The notes beneath the pieces were generated by a model. The model did no database searches. It saw only the letters and a program-made list of their open reading frames with translations, and was not told where the DNA came from. Made by a program: the position numbers and the translations under genes. Shown piece after piece: positions 17,961 through 26,237 of a stretch of DNA of 64,000 nucleotides; the stretch's first letter is position 1; every line of letters starts with the position of its first letter. This DNA comes from Sanguibacter inulinus (GTDB lineage Bacteria; Actinomycetota; Actinomycetes; Actinomycetales; Cellulomonadaceae): NCBI RefSeq assembly GCF_013415325.1, contig NZ_JACBYE010000012.1, positions 1-64,000 on the forward strand. Direction: 5' to 3'.

Positions 17961-18706
17961 TCCGGGTCCTGCTGGCAGACGACCACGCCGCTGTGCGGGC
18001 AGGCCTGCGGTTCCTGCTCGAGACGGCTGCGGACATCGAGGTCGTGGCCGAGGTCGGTGACGGTGCCGCGGCCGTCGAGCAGGCGCGACGGCTGCGCCCC
18101 GACGTCGTGCTCATGGACGTGCGGATGCCTGGCACCGACGGCATCACCGCGACCTCGACCATCACCGCCGAGGGGCTCGCCGAGGTGCTGGTCCTGACCA
18201 CCTTCGACCTCGACGAGTACGTGACAGGAGCGCTCGGTGCCGGCGCCGCCGGGTACCTGCTGAAGTCGGCCGAGCCGCACGAGCTGGTCGACGCGGTCCG
18301 CCGGGTGGCGGACGGCGACGGGGTCCTCGCCCCCGAGGTCACGCGACGCGTCATCCGGGCGTTGGCCGCGGCTCAGCCCGCACCAGTCTTGCCAGCCCTC
18401 GCAGGACGGTCGGACCAGCCGGGTCAGCCGCACCCGTCAGCACTGCCGTCGGCCGAGGCTCCGCCGCGGCGACAGTCTGCGACCGACCCTGTGAGCGACC
18501 CGGTCGCCCGGCTCGGCGACCTGACGCCGCGGGAGCGCGACGTGCTCGAGGCGCTCGGCCGCGGGCTGACGAACCAGCAGATCGCGACCGAGCTGTTCGT
18601 CAGTGCCGCGACGGCGAAGACCCACGTCTCGCGTGTCCTCATGAAGCTCGGGGTGAGCTCGCGCGTGCAGGCGGCCCTCGTCGCCCGGGACGCGGGGGAG
18701 CGGTGA
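17957..18706 (+). CDS. Response regulator, NarL/LuxR family
   Basis: A 249-residue response regulator. The receiver domain has acidic residues near the start (LLADDH), phospho-acceptor Asp54 (VVLMDVRMPG), Thr in LTTF and Lys in LLKSAEPHE. A linker unusually long and rich in Pro, Gln and Ser (about residues 136-180) leads to a LuxR HTH (LTPRERDVLEALGRGLTNQQIATELFVSAATAKTHVSRVLMKLGVSSRVQAAL). It starts with GTG, overlapping the kinase stop by 4 bp, and forms a two-component system with it. Confidence 0.94.
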   Translation: MIRVLLADDHAAVRAGLRFLLETAADIEVVAEVGDGAAAVEQARRLRPDVVLMDVRMPGTDGITATSTITAEGLAEVLVLTTFDLDEYVTGALGAGAAGYLLKSAEPHELVDAVRRVADGDGVLAPEVTRRVIRALAAAQPAPVLPALAGRSDQPGQPHPSALPSAEAPPRRQSATDPVSDPVARLGDLTPRERDVLEALGRGLTNQQIATELFVSAATAKTHVSRVLMKLGVSSRVQAALVARDAGER

Positions 18707-18800
18707 CGTGCTGCCGAGGCCTGAGGCCCGAGGCCTGAGGTCCGGCCAGGCCCCGCGTGGCACCGCGGCGAGGGTCACGCGCGCCTGAGAAGATCGGCAG

Positions 18801-19382
18801 ATGCCTGACCCGACCCGTGACGACCTCGCCCAGCGTGACGACGACTCCGCCCCACGCGACGACTCCGCCCCACGCGACGGCTCCGCCCCGCGTGACCGAG
18901 CCGAGCTCGAGCCCTGGTTCGTGGACCGCTACGCGCAGTACTGGTCGTCGCAGGGCCTCTCGGTCATCGAGGGACGGATGGTCGGGCACCTCTTGCTGAG
19001 CGACCAGCCGGTCTCGGCGGACGAGCTGGCCAAGGCCTCGGGGGCGAGCCGCGGGTCGGTCTCGACGTACACACGACGGCTGGTCGAGATCGGCTTCGTC
19101 CGCCGCGTGAGGCGCCCGGGGGACCGCTCGCACTACTTCGTCATGGACGCCGACGTGTGGGGTGGCTTCCTCGACAACGAGCACGCCTACCTCGTCAAGC
19201 AGCGAGAGCTCGCGAGCACGGCGCTCGAGCTCATGCCGCCCTCCGGACCCGCCCACGAGCGGATCCGCAACATGCACGGGTACATGGAGTGGCTGCTCGG
19301 CTACTACGGCACGCTGCGGTCGGAGTGGGCCCGGCACAAAGAGGGTCTGGCCGAGGCGGACGAGAACCCGTCCCGGCCGTGA
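18801..19382 (+). CDS. GbsR/MarR-type winged-helix regulator
   Basis: A 193-residue regulator. Residues about 1-33 are a low-complexity leader with three SAPRD-type repeats. Then comes a winged helix (VIEGRMVGHLLLSDQPVSADELAKASGASRGSVSTYTRRLVEIGFVRRVRRPGDRSHYFVM) and a C-terminal dimerisation helix, as in GbsR-type proteins. It is convergent with the siderophore-binding lipoprotein gene and lies downstream of the two-component genes. An effector cannot be inferred. Confidence 0.82.
   Translation: MPDPTRDDLAQRDDDSAPRDDSAPRDGSAPRDRAELEPWFVDRYAQYWSSQGLSVIEGRMVGHLLLSDQPVSADELAKASGASRGSVSTYTRRLVEIGFVRRVRRPGDRSHYFVMDADVWGGFLDNEHAYLVKQRELASTALELMPPSGPAHERIRNMHGYMEWLLGYYGTLRSEWARHKEGLAEADENPSRP
18843..18896 (+). 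repeat. 18-bp tandem repeat inside the GbsR-like gene
   Basis: Two exact copies of an 18-bp unit, GACTCCGCCCCACGCGAC, and a third diverged copy encode DSAPRD, DSAPRD and GSAPRD. The unit length is a multiple of three, so copy-number change would alter only the length of the disordered N-terminus. Confidence 0.9.
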
Positions 19383-19428
19383 CCACTGTGCTGCCCTGAC
19401 CCGCTCTGCTGCCCTGACCGCCCTGCTG

Positions 19429-20472
19429 CTACTGCTCGATCTTCCCGACGGCCTCGTCGATCATCGGCACGAAGCGCTCGAGGGCCCACGGGACCGTGAG
19501 CGGGTTGATGATCGAGGAGCCCGTGACGAAGCTCTGGTCGGTCGGTGCGACCACAGACCCGCGGCTGACCGCGGGGATCGCCTGGTAGAGCGGCTGGGCC
19601 TCGGTCTCGGCGCGTGCGTCGGCGTCAGAGTAGAAGGTGAAGATCAGGTCGGAGCCGGCGAGCTTGTCGGCGTTCTCGAGCCCGATGAGCGCGGAGTCGG
19701 TGCCCTCGGTCTCGTCGAAGGTCTCCACGACGGGGTCGACGGTGAGCCCGAGCCCGCGGACCATCGCGACGCGCTGCTCGTCGGGCAGGAACACCCCGAG
19801 CGAGCCGGGATCGGTGGTGTAGATGTACGAGAAGGTCACGTCGGCGTACTCGGGGTGCGCCGCGGCGGCCTCGGCGAACTGGTCTTCGATGTCGGTGATG
19901 AGGTCCTGCGCCTCGTCAGGCTGACCGAGGGCCTCACCGATCGTGGTGATCTGCTCGTCCCAGTCGATGCTCCACGCGAGGTCGGGGTAGGCGACCGTCG
20001 GGGCGATCTCGGAGAGCGTGTCGAACTGCTCCTGGGTGATCCCGGACCACGGCGCGAGGATGAGGTCGGGCTCGAGCTCGAGGATCGCCTCGATGTCGAT
20101 CTCCGTCCCGCCGGTGAACTGCGTGGGGAGGTCTTCGCCGGACTCCTCGAGCGCTTCGTGGATCCACGGCAGGTAGCCGGTGTCGTCGGAGCCCCAGGGG
20201 TATTCCTCGATCCCGACGGGGGTGACACCGAGCGCGATGGCGGTCTCCGCCGACCCCATGCCGAGGGTGACGACCCGCTCGGGGGTGCTCTCGACGACCG
20301 CGTCGCCCAGGGCGCTCTCGATCGTCACGGGGAAGGCCCCGTCGGTCGTGGCCGGTGTGCCTGTCGACGACTCGGCGGTGCTGTCGGCGGACCCGCAGCC
20401 GGCGAGGGCGACGGCTCCGGCGACGAGCGCTGCCGCGAGCACGGGCCGGCGCGCTGAGGGGAGAGCGAGCAT
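19429..20472 (-). CDS. Iron-siderophore ABC transporter substrate-binding lipoprotein
   Basis: A 347-residue FecB/FepB-like binding protein. The signal peptide ends in lipobox LAGC (Cys about 26). The mature part has the TroA-like fold: ERVVTLGMGSAETAIALGVTPVGIEEYPWG, then DIEAILELEPDLILAPWSGITQEQFDTLSEIAPTVAYP. It binds ferric siderophore for import. The promoter carries an IdeR/DtxR box, so it should be induced by iron limitation. No permease or ATPase gene is adjacent, so the membrane components must be elsewhere. Confidence 0.93.
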   Translation of the reverse strand: MLALPSARRPVLAAALVAGAVALAGCGSADSTAESSTGTPATTDGAFPVTIESALGDAVVESTPERVVTLGMGSAETAIALGVTPVGIEEYPWGSDDTGYLPWIHEALEESGEDLPTQFTGGTEIDIEAILELEPDLILAPWSGITQEQFDTLSEIAPTVAYPDLAWSIDWDEQITTIGEALGQPDEAQDLITDIEDQFAEAAAAHPEYADVTFSYIYTTDPGSLGVFLPDEQRVAMVRGLGLTVDPVVETFDETEGTDSALIGLENADKLAGSDLIFTFYSDADARAETEAQPLYQAIPAVSRGSVVAPTDQSFVTGSSIINPLTVPWALERFVPMIDEAVGKIEQ

Positions 20473-20508
20473 GGGTGGAGCCTTTCGTCCGAGGCCGCAG
20501 GGTGCGGC

Positions 20509-20527
20509 TTAGTGAAGGCTCACCTTA
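20509..20527 (-). promoter_or_regulatory. IdeR/DtxR-type iron box
   Basis: TTAGTGAAGGCTCACCTTA is a 19-bp imperfect palindrome. Its TTAG...GGCT..CC.TA pattern matches the IdeR/DtxR consensus TTAGGTTAGGCTAACCTAA. It lies 37 bp upstream of the start codon of the siderophore-binding lipoprotein gene, where a metal-loaded repressor would block transcription. Confidence 0.85.
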
Positions 20528-20619
20528 GTTGGTCGTTCAGAAGTTCTGAAACTTCGTGGCGCAGCCCACAGGCGCGACTGGGCAGACAGGCGCAGGTCCC
20601 GCACTGCGAACCGCGGACC

Positions 20620-23496
20620 TCAGGACCGGTGGTGACCGTCGAGCTCTGCCAGCCGTCCCGCCAGGTCCCGCCTGGACGCGGCTCCGAGCTTTCGGCGCGC
20701 GAGGTAGACGTGCGACTCGACGGTCCGCACCGACAAGAACAGACGACCGGCGATCTCGCGGTTGCTCAAACCCCGCCCGGCGAGCACCGCGACCTCTCGC
20801 TCGCGGGTGGTCAGCGCCTCCTCGGACCCGTCTCCGTCAGACCTGGATGCCCTGTCCCGCCACGCCGAGAGCGCGTGCGGGCTGTCAGGGTCGAGCAGCC
20901 TGACAGCCTGCTCCTCGCACGCGTCCGCGAGCTGGCGCATGCCCAGCCCCTCGAAGGTCCGGGTGAGGTCGGCCAGCGTCGCGGCGTCGGCTGTCGACGC
21001 TGCGATGACGTAGTCCGCGACCGCCTGCAACGACCCGATGTCGGTCTGCTCGCGAGCGGCCGTCGCGGCGTCGACGAGGTCTTGGCGCCGCACCGAGCCG
21101 TCGACGTTCGACGCAGCCTCCGCCGCCGCGAGGAGCGCGATGGTCGGCTGGGCTGCGGCCTCGGCGGCTCGGAACGGGGTCGGCGCGACGGGAGGTGGGG
21201 TGGTGGCCGGGTCCACGAGACGCCGGACGGAGTCCACGAGATAGCGCGACCACCGTGAGGTCGTCGTCCCCGGAGCCTCGACGGCTGCGCAGAGCTCGTC
21301 GGCCTCAGCGGTCCGGCCGAGTCGGGCCAGGGCCGCTGCCCGCATCGTCACGAACCACGCGTGCGTCTCGTGGGTCGAGGGGCGTGGGGCCCTGGCGAGC
21401 GCTGCGCCGACCTCGGTCTCGGCCGTCGCGTCGTCGCCCGCAGCGAGGGCGACGTACCCCGCGAGAGCGCTCAGTGTGCTCGTGTGCGCGACGTCCCGGG
21501 CGGCCACGGCACGCTGCATGAGGGCGTCCAGGCGCGACGGCGTGTCGACGAGCCCGACGGCGCAGGCCAGGTGCGCGGCGAGCGACGCCGAGAAGAACGC
21601 GGTCCCCTCGTCGACGACCTGCTGCGCGGTGGGGGAGCCCGCCTGTGCGACGAGGCGCGCGTGCAGCCGTCGGCCGCTCGTGGTGATCGACTCGAGCCGG
21701 GCGCCGTGACCGAGGAAGGCGGCCGACGTCCCCGCCAGCGCGCAGGCGCGCAACCTGAGGACGAGGGCGGCGCTGTCGTCCTCCATGAGGGAGCGGGCGT
21801 GCTCGAGCGCCTCGCGCCAGTGCATGGCGCGCAGCGCGTGGACTGCAGAGCGCAGGGCCTCGACGGACCGGACAGGTCTGTCGGCGGCGTCGGCAACGGC
21901 CTGGTCACCACCAGCTCCCTCACCATGGGCGCCGTCCCAGTCGTCGAGCTCGGCACGCCACAGGGCGAGGAGCTCAAGCTCCTCGCTCGGCCCCGGCGCC
22001 GAGAGTGGCCCGGCTGTCGGGCCCTCCCCGGCGTCCTGTGCGTGCGGCACCGGGAGCCCTTCGAGACCACGGCCGAGGATGTCGTGCGCAGCGCGGACGC
22101 TGCCTAGGGCGGCCAGCGCCCGAGACGCCTCGACAGCCGCAGCAGCACGGCCGCTACCTCCGAGCGCGTCGCTGCGGGTGCTGTCACCGCTGCCTGCGCT
22201 GTCGGGGCTGACGGCGCTGTCGAGGACGAGCATCGCGTGCGACAGCGCACCGTAGGGCTGGAGCATGGCGTTGGCCTTGCGTGCGGCCTCTGTCGAGATC
22301 CGCCTCACCTGCTGCGGGGTGACCGAGGGGGTCACGGACTGCGGGCCCCCGGCTGACTCGACCCATGCGTCAGACAGCACGAGGCACTCGAAGGGTCCGA
22401 GCACGACTCCTGCACCGTCGAGCTCGATCATCGACCGCAGCGCACGGGCCAGCTGCGGACCAGAAGAGCCGTCAGGGTCGTCCAGCAGCACGGCCTCGGC
22501 GTCGACGGGGGTCGCCCGCAGCGTCGAGGACCCCGCCGAGGTGGGGGTGACGCACCCGTGCCGGACGAGCCGGCGCAGCGTGCCCTCGCCGACGTACCGG
22601 GCGGCCCGCTCCGGGTCGAAGCCGTCCAGCCGCCAGAGCAGCACGAGAGCCCGCCGGTCCTCGGTCGACAGGCTCGCGAGCCGGCGCCTGGCCCGCTCGG
22701 CGACCCGCGGTGGCAGGTGCCCTGTGCCGTGGATTCCCAGCAGGTCGCGCTCAGCGGCTGCCCGGTCTCTGCGCAGCGCGTCGAGGGTCAGCTCGCGGAT
22801 CGTCACGGGGGAACCACCGCTCGCGGCGAGGATCGCGTGCCGGACCGCGAGGTCGAGGCGACCGCTGCCCGCGACAGACCTGACGAGGTCGTGCCCGTCG
22901 GCGTCCGAGAGGCCTGTGAGGTCGATGCGCCCAGCACCCGCGTCCAGCCAGAGCGACGTGAGCCTGGCGACCGCGGCAGCGCGGGCCGTCGGCGCCGTCG
23001 AGGGCGTGTCGGTCGTGGCGACCAGCACGACCCGGCCGTCGGAGGCCAGGTCGCAGAGCATCTGCAGGTGGTCCTCGTCGAGGAGGTGGGCGTCGTCCGC
23101 GAGGACGACGGTCGCCCCGGCGGCCGACGAGGTCCCGCCGAGGGCGGTGAGGTCCTCGGCGCCCGCAGCGACCGTGGGTATCCGGCGGACCGAGCCCGAC
23201 CCGGCCGCCCGGGCCGGGTCGTGCACGGACGAGACGATGAGCCCTGGGGTCGACGTGGCCGATCGGACCGCCACGACCTTGAGGTCCGGCACAGACTCGA
23301 CGACCCGTGCTGCGAAGTAGGACCGCCCAGAGCCCGGGACCCCGAGGACCACCACGCTCGTCCCGGAGCGCACGTGGCGCTCTGCCTCCAGCACCAGCTG
23401 GTCGCGAACCGGCCTGGGTGCTCGTCCTCGCCGCCCAGCAGCCCCGGGTGCTCGCTGCCCGCTCACTCGCTCTCTGGCGTTAGCCCCGTCGGTCAT
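20620..23496 (-). CDS. Large LuxR-family ATPase regulator
   Basis: A 958-residue regulator. The N-terminal AAA/STAND-type ATPase has a Walker A-like VVVLGVPGSGRSYFAARVV, where the usual Lys is replaced by Arg, and a Walker B-like ATVVLADDAHLLDEDHL. A long helical, TPR-like middle follows, and the C-terminal LuxR HTH reads LTTREREVAVLAGRGLSNREIAGRLFLSVRTVESHVYLARRKLG. The start at 23496 is chosen because a GGGGGGCAGAG stretch precedes it; an in-frame start 43 codons upstream would consume the promoter region. It is divergent from the SipW fibre operon and is its likely regulator. Confidence 0.9.
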   Translation of the reverse strand: MTDGANARERVSGQRAPGAAGRRGRAPRPVRDQLVLEAERHVRSGTSVVVLGVPGSGRSYFAARVVESVPDLKVVAVRSATSTPGLIVSSVHDPARAAGSGSVRRIPTVAAGAEDLTALGGTSSAAGATVVLADDAHLLDEDHLQMLCDLASDGRVVLVATTDTPSTAPTARAAAVARLTSLWLDAGAGRIDLTGLSDADGHDLVRSVAGSGRLDLAVRHAILAASGGSPVTIRELTLDALRRDRAAAERDLLGIHGTGHLPPRVAERARRRLASLSTEDRRALVLLWRLDGFDPERAARYVGEGTLRRLVRHGCVTPTSAGSSTLRATPVDAEAVLLDDPDGSSGPQLARALRSMIELDGAGVVLGPFECLVLSDAWVESAGGPQSVTPSVTPQQVRRISTEAARKANAMLQPYGALSHAMLVLDSAVSPDSAGSGDSTRSDALGGSGRAAAAVEASRALAALGSVRAAHDILGRGLEGLPVPHAQDAGEGPTAGPLSAPGPSEELELLALWRAELDDWDGAHGEGAGGDQAVADAADRPVRSVEALRSAVHALRAMHWREALEHARSLMEDDSAALVLRLRACALAGTSAAFLGHGARLESITTSGRRLHARLVAQAGSPTAQQVVDEGTAFFSASLAAHLACAVGLVDTPSRLDALMQRAVAARDVAHTSTLSALAGYVALAAGDDATAETEVGAALARAPRPSTHETHAWFVTMRAAALARLGRTAEADELCAAVEAPGTTTSRWSRYLVDSVRRLVDPATTPPPVAPTPFRAAEAAAQPTIALLAAAEAASNVDGSVRRQDLVDAATAAREQTDIGSLQAVADYVIAASTADAATLADLTRTFEGLGMRQLADACEEQAVRLLDPDSPHALSAWRDRASRSDGDGSEEALTTREREVAVLAGRGLSNREIAGRLFLSVRTVESHVYLARRKLGAASRRDLAGRLAELDGHHRS

Positions 23497-23831
23497 CTCT
23501 GCCCCCCGCAGATCGGTGCCCGTGCTCGCGGCACGACCCACCGTCGGCCAGGTCTGTCCCCGGGGGTGGGTGCGACCGGGGTGCTGCGTCCGGACCGCGG
23601 ATGTGACGCTCGACACTGTGAACACTACTGGGGGACTACTGGTCCCGCTCCCCGAGACTCACCCGTACTGCGTGGATGGTCGCCACCCGCTACCGGTATC
23701 ACGCCCAGACGCATGGTGATCGGCCGGGCCCGACCTAGCGTCGTCTCATGGCTGGCGCACCACGTCGCGCCGCCGCTCTTCCGGTGACCAGGGGGCACCG
23801 GAAGAGCACCACACTTCACAAGGGGAGCACC
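23497..23831. other. Divergent control region of the SipW surface operon
   Basis: This 335-bp region separates the large LuxR regulator from the SipW-dependent subunit gene. It contains no convincing gene. Visible signals are a pair of ACTACTGG direct repeats (23624-23631 and 23635-23642), an 8-bp palindrome TACCGGTA (23691-23698), and the ribosome-binding site AAGGGGAGCACC before 23832. Confidence 0.6.
23624..23642. promoter_or_regulatory. Helically phased direct repeats, candidate LuxR-type operator
   Basis: ACTACTGG occurs twice with an 11-bp period, so both copies face the same side of the helix. Large LuxR/MalT-type activators often bind directly repeated sites. The position between the regulator and the fibre operon fits, but binding is an inference. 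Confidence 0.45.
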
Positions 23832-24530
23832 ATGACAGGACGGCGTACGGCGAAGGTCTCACGAGGGACGCGTCGGAGCTCGAAGCTCAAGGCGATGCTG
23901 GCCGGGGGCGCCGTCCTCGGGCTCGGCGCCACCGTCACCCTGGCAGCCTGGACGGACACCGAGTGGGTCTTCGCCGGCAACGCCGCCGGCAACGGGCCGG
24001 GCCTGGGGACCTCGGTCTTCGAGGTCGAGCAGAACGTCACCAACCCGTACACCGAGGCGTCCTTCGTCCAGAACGAGACGAACCCGGGTGGGGCCGTCCA
24101 GTTCGGGGTCTCCGCGCTGACGCTCACCCCCGGGGACGCGGTCTACGCACCCGTCGCGCTGCGGACCGTCACCGGGTCGATCGCCGGCACCGTCACGCTG
24201 CAGCCCGCTGTCCCGGCGACAGGGATCACCGTCACGGACGCGAACCAGGCGCTGTTCAACGCCCTCACCGTCCGCGTCGCCGTGAGCGCGACGACCACCA
24301 CCTGCAACGCCGCGGCCTTCACCGCCGGGACGATCATCGCCAACGGCCCGCTCGCCACGACAGGCGCGAGCGCCGGTCAGGCGCTGAGCGCAGCTGGAGG
24401 CAACGTGCAGCACTACTGCTTCGAGATCACGCTGCCGGCCAACCCGACGCTCCCCAACGGGACCGCGCTCAGCGCGCTCCAGGGCCGCACCGCGGCGCCC
24501 GCCTGGAACTTCTCGGCGGTCTCCGGGTGA
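23832..24530 (+). CDS. SipW-dependent exported protein, putative fibre subunit (TasA-like role)
   Basis: A 232-residue secreted protein. The signal region has basic residues, a hydrophobic core (MLAGGAVLGLGATVTLAAW) and the SipW-cognate WTD motif at residues 40-42, which defines proteins cleaved by ER-type signal peptidases and assembled into matrix fibres. The mature part is beta-rich with many Thr, Val and Ala residues and has two Cys (near 156 and 197) that may pair. The ATG at 23832 has the ribosome-binding site AAGGGGAGCACC. Its stop overlaps the start of the signal peptidase gene by 4 bp. Confidence 0.85.
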   Translation: MTGRRTAKVSRGTRRSSKLKAMLAGGAVLGLGATVTLAAWTDTEWVFAGNAAGNGPGLGTSVFEVEQNVTNPYTEASFVQNETNPGGAVQFGVSALTLTPGDAVYAPVALRTVTGSIAGTVTLQPAVPATGITVTDANQALFNALTVRVAVSATTTTCNAAAFTAGTIIANGPLATTGASAGQALSAAGGNVQHYCFEITLPANPTLPNGTALSALQGRTAAPAWNFSAVSG

Positions 24531-25189
24531 CCCGCGCGTCCCGTGGGTCGGGACGCGTCCAGCAGGCCTGCCTGAACGTCGCGAGCGTCGTCGGGGCGCT
24601 CGCGATCCTCTGGTTCTTGCTCTCCCTCCTCCTCGGCTGGTCCCTCGTCCTGTTCAAGACAGGATCGATGGCACCGACCTACCCGACAGGTGCCGCAGCC
24701 CTCGCCGTCCCCGTGGCGGCCGACGAGATCGAGCCCGGGGACGTCGTCACGGTCCCGCGGGCCGCAGGCGGGCTCCCGGTGACCCACCGGGTCGTGTCGG
24801 TCGCGGACCCGGGCACCGGAGACGGTGCGCGGGAGCTCGTGCTCAAGGGCGACGACAACGCGACGCAAGACCTCGAGGTCTACACGGTGACCGAGGCGGA
24901 CAGGGTCGTCGTCGGAGCCCCCTACGTCGGGTACGCCGTGACTCTGCTCGCCCAGCCCAAGACCCTCGCGATCCTCACGACGGTGGTCGCTGCGCTCACC
25001 GTGTGGGTCTTCTGGCCGCGCGACGAGGACGACGCAGACGGAGAGCCGGACCAGGCAGAGGACGGTGCGACGCAGAGCGACGGCCTGGCACCAGCTGGCA
25101 CCACCGTCGGCTCTGCTCCCGGGACGACACGCGCCATGCTGCGCGAGGGACTGCGACCACCGCCGGCGACGCACGAGAGACCGACCTGA
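24527..25189 (+). CDS. sipW: ER-type signal peptidase I (SipW)
   Basis: A 220-residue membrane peptidase. An N-terminal helix (VVGALAILWFLLSLLLGWSLVLF) precedes the nucleophile Ser47 in KTGSMAPTYPTG. The general base is His87 (LPVTHRVVSV) instead of the Lys used by ordinary bacterial enzymes, and the LKGDDN Asp motif follows at 107-111; this Ser-His-Asp set marks the archaeal/ER-type SipW group. A second helix (ILTTVVAALTVWVFW) and an acidic tail end the protein. GTG start overlapping the upstream stop. It should process the WTD-signal proteins of this operon. Confidence 0.9.
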   Translation: MTRASRGSGRVQQACLNVASVVGALAILWFLLSLLLGWSLVLFKTGSMAPTYPTGAAALAVPVAADEIEPGDVVTVPRAAGGLPVTHRVVSVADPGTGDGARELVLKGDDNATQDLEVYTVTEADRVVVGAPYVGYAVTLLAQPKTLAILTTVVAALTVWVFWPRDEDDADGEPDQAEDGATQSDGLAPAGTTVGSAPGTTRAMLREGLRPPPATHERPT

Positions 25190-25229
25190 CCGGCGACCGC
25201 AGGCGGGACGCCTGAGGAAGGGGCAGGAG

Positions 25230-26237
25230 GTGAGCAGGGTGCCAGGGGAGGGGCAGGTCCGTGGACGTGAGAGGACGAAGGCGCGTCGCGTGGCGCTCGC
25301 CTCCGTGGGTGCGCTCATGATCGTCCTCGGAGCAGTCCTCGCCGCCCGCGCCGACGTCCTGACCGTCCCGTCGCCGGCTGCGCTCGAGGTGGCGGAGGCC
25401 GATCCGGAGCTGCTGGTGTCCTCGGACTGGGGGATCGCCGAGCTGTCCGACCTCAGGCCCGGGCAGCCGGCCTACTGGTTCGTCGATGCCGCGGTCGACG
25501 GTGTGGCCGGCGCCAGGCTCACGCTCCAGATCCGCAAGGACGGCGCGCTCATGGAGGTCCCCAACGGCGTGGTCGTCGTGGTCGAGCGCTGCTCGGTCGA
25601 GTGGGTCGACGGGCCTGGGGGTCCGTCCTGCGACCTCGGGCGGACCGTAGTCGCCACGGCGACCCCCGACGACGACCTGTCGACGTCCAGCCCGCGGTAC
25701 TGGTTGGACGCCGTCGACTCCCGGGACCCCTCGTACGTGATGGTCACGCTGTCGATCGAGGACACCCCGGAGAACCGGGCGGACGCGGCCCTCATGGGTC
25801 TCACGGGCTCGCTCGGGCTCGGGATCACGGCTGTCGAGGCGATCCCCGGCGAGACCGACCCGCCGACAGAGCCGCCCACCGATCCGCCGACAGTCCCGCC
25901 CACCGACCCGCCGACGGACCCGCCGACGAGCGAGCCGACGGGGAACCCGACCGGATCTCCGACGGGCGAGCCGACCGGCGGCCCGTCAGGCTCGCCAGGT
26001 GCTCCCGGCGGCCCGGGAGACGGCGGCGGCACCCCACCGGCGGGTGACGGTGGGGGAGACCTCCCCGGTCGAGGGACTGCCGGTCTTCTCCCCACCACCG
26101 GCGCGGGCGGCGCTCTGCTCCTCTGGGTCGCCGGGCTGGCGCTCGTCGCCGGCGGGGTGCTCACGACCGCCCACGCGGCAGGGCGCCGCCGACCCGCCGT
26201 CGAGGCTGCCGCCCCGGCTCGTGGAGACCGTCGATGA
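25230..26237 (+). CDS. LPXTG-anchored surface protein of the SipW cluster
   Basis: A 335-residue exported protein. An N-terminal hydrophobic segment (about residues 22-40) is followed by a ~160-residue globular beta-rich domain with a Cys pair (ERCSVEW and PSCDLG). Next come a Pro/Thr-rich stalk of repeated TDPP/TEPP/TGxP units and a Gly/Pro linker. LPTTG is at 287-291, followed by a hydrophobic helix and an Arg-rich tail, the classic sortase signal. It probably anchors or caps the fibre on the wall. No sortase gene is in the window. GTG at 25230 with GAGGAAGGGGCAGGAG upstream. Confidence 0.82.
   Translation: MSRVPGEGQVRGRERTKARRVALASVGALMIVLGAVLAARADVLTVPSPAALEVAEADPELLVSSDWGIAELSDLRPGQPAYWFVDAAVDGVAGARLTLQIRKDGALMEVPNGVVVVVERCSVEWVDGPGGPSCDLGRTVVATATPDDDLSTSSPRYWLDAVDSRDPSYVMVTLSIEDTPENRADAALMGLTGSLGLGITAVEAIPGETDPPTEPPTDPPTVPPTDPPTDPPTSEPTGNPTGSPTGEPTGGPSGSPGAPGGPGDGGGTPPAGDGGGDLPGRGTAGLLPTTGAGGALLLWVAGLALVAGGVLTTAHAAGRRRPAVEAAAPARGDRR
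25856..25990 (+). repeat. Pro/Thr repeat stalk coding region
   Basis: Degenerate 12-bp units of the type GACCCGCCGACA encode PPTDPPT-like, then PTGxPTG-like repeats. They form the extended wall-spanning stalk just before the LPTTG anchor of the surface protein. Such regions commonly vary in copy number between strains. Confidence 0.8.
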
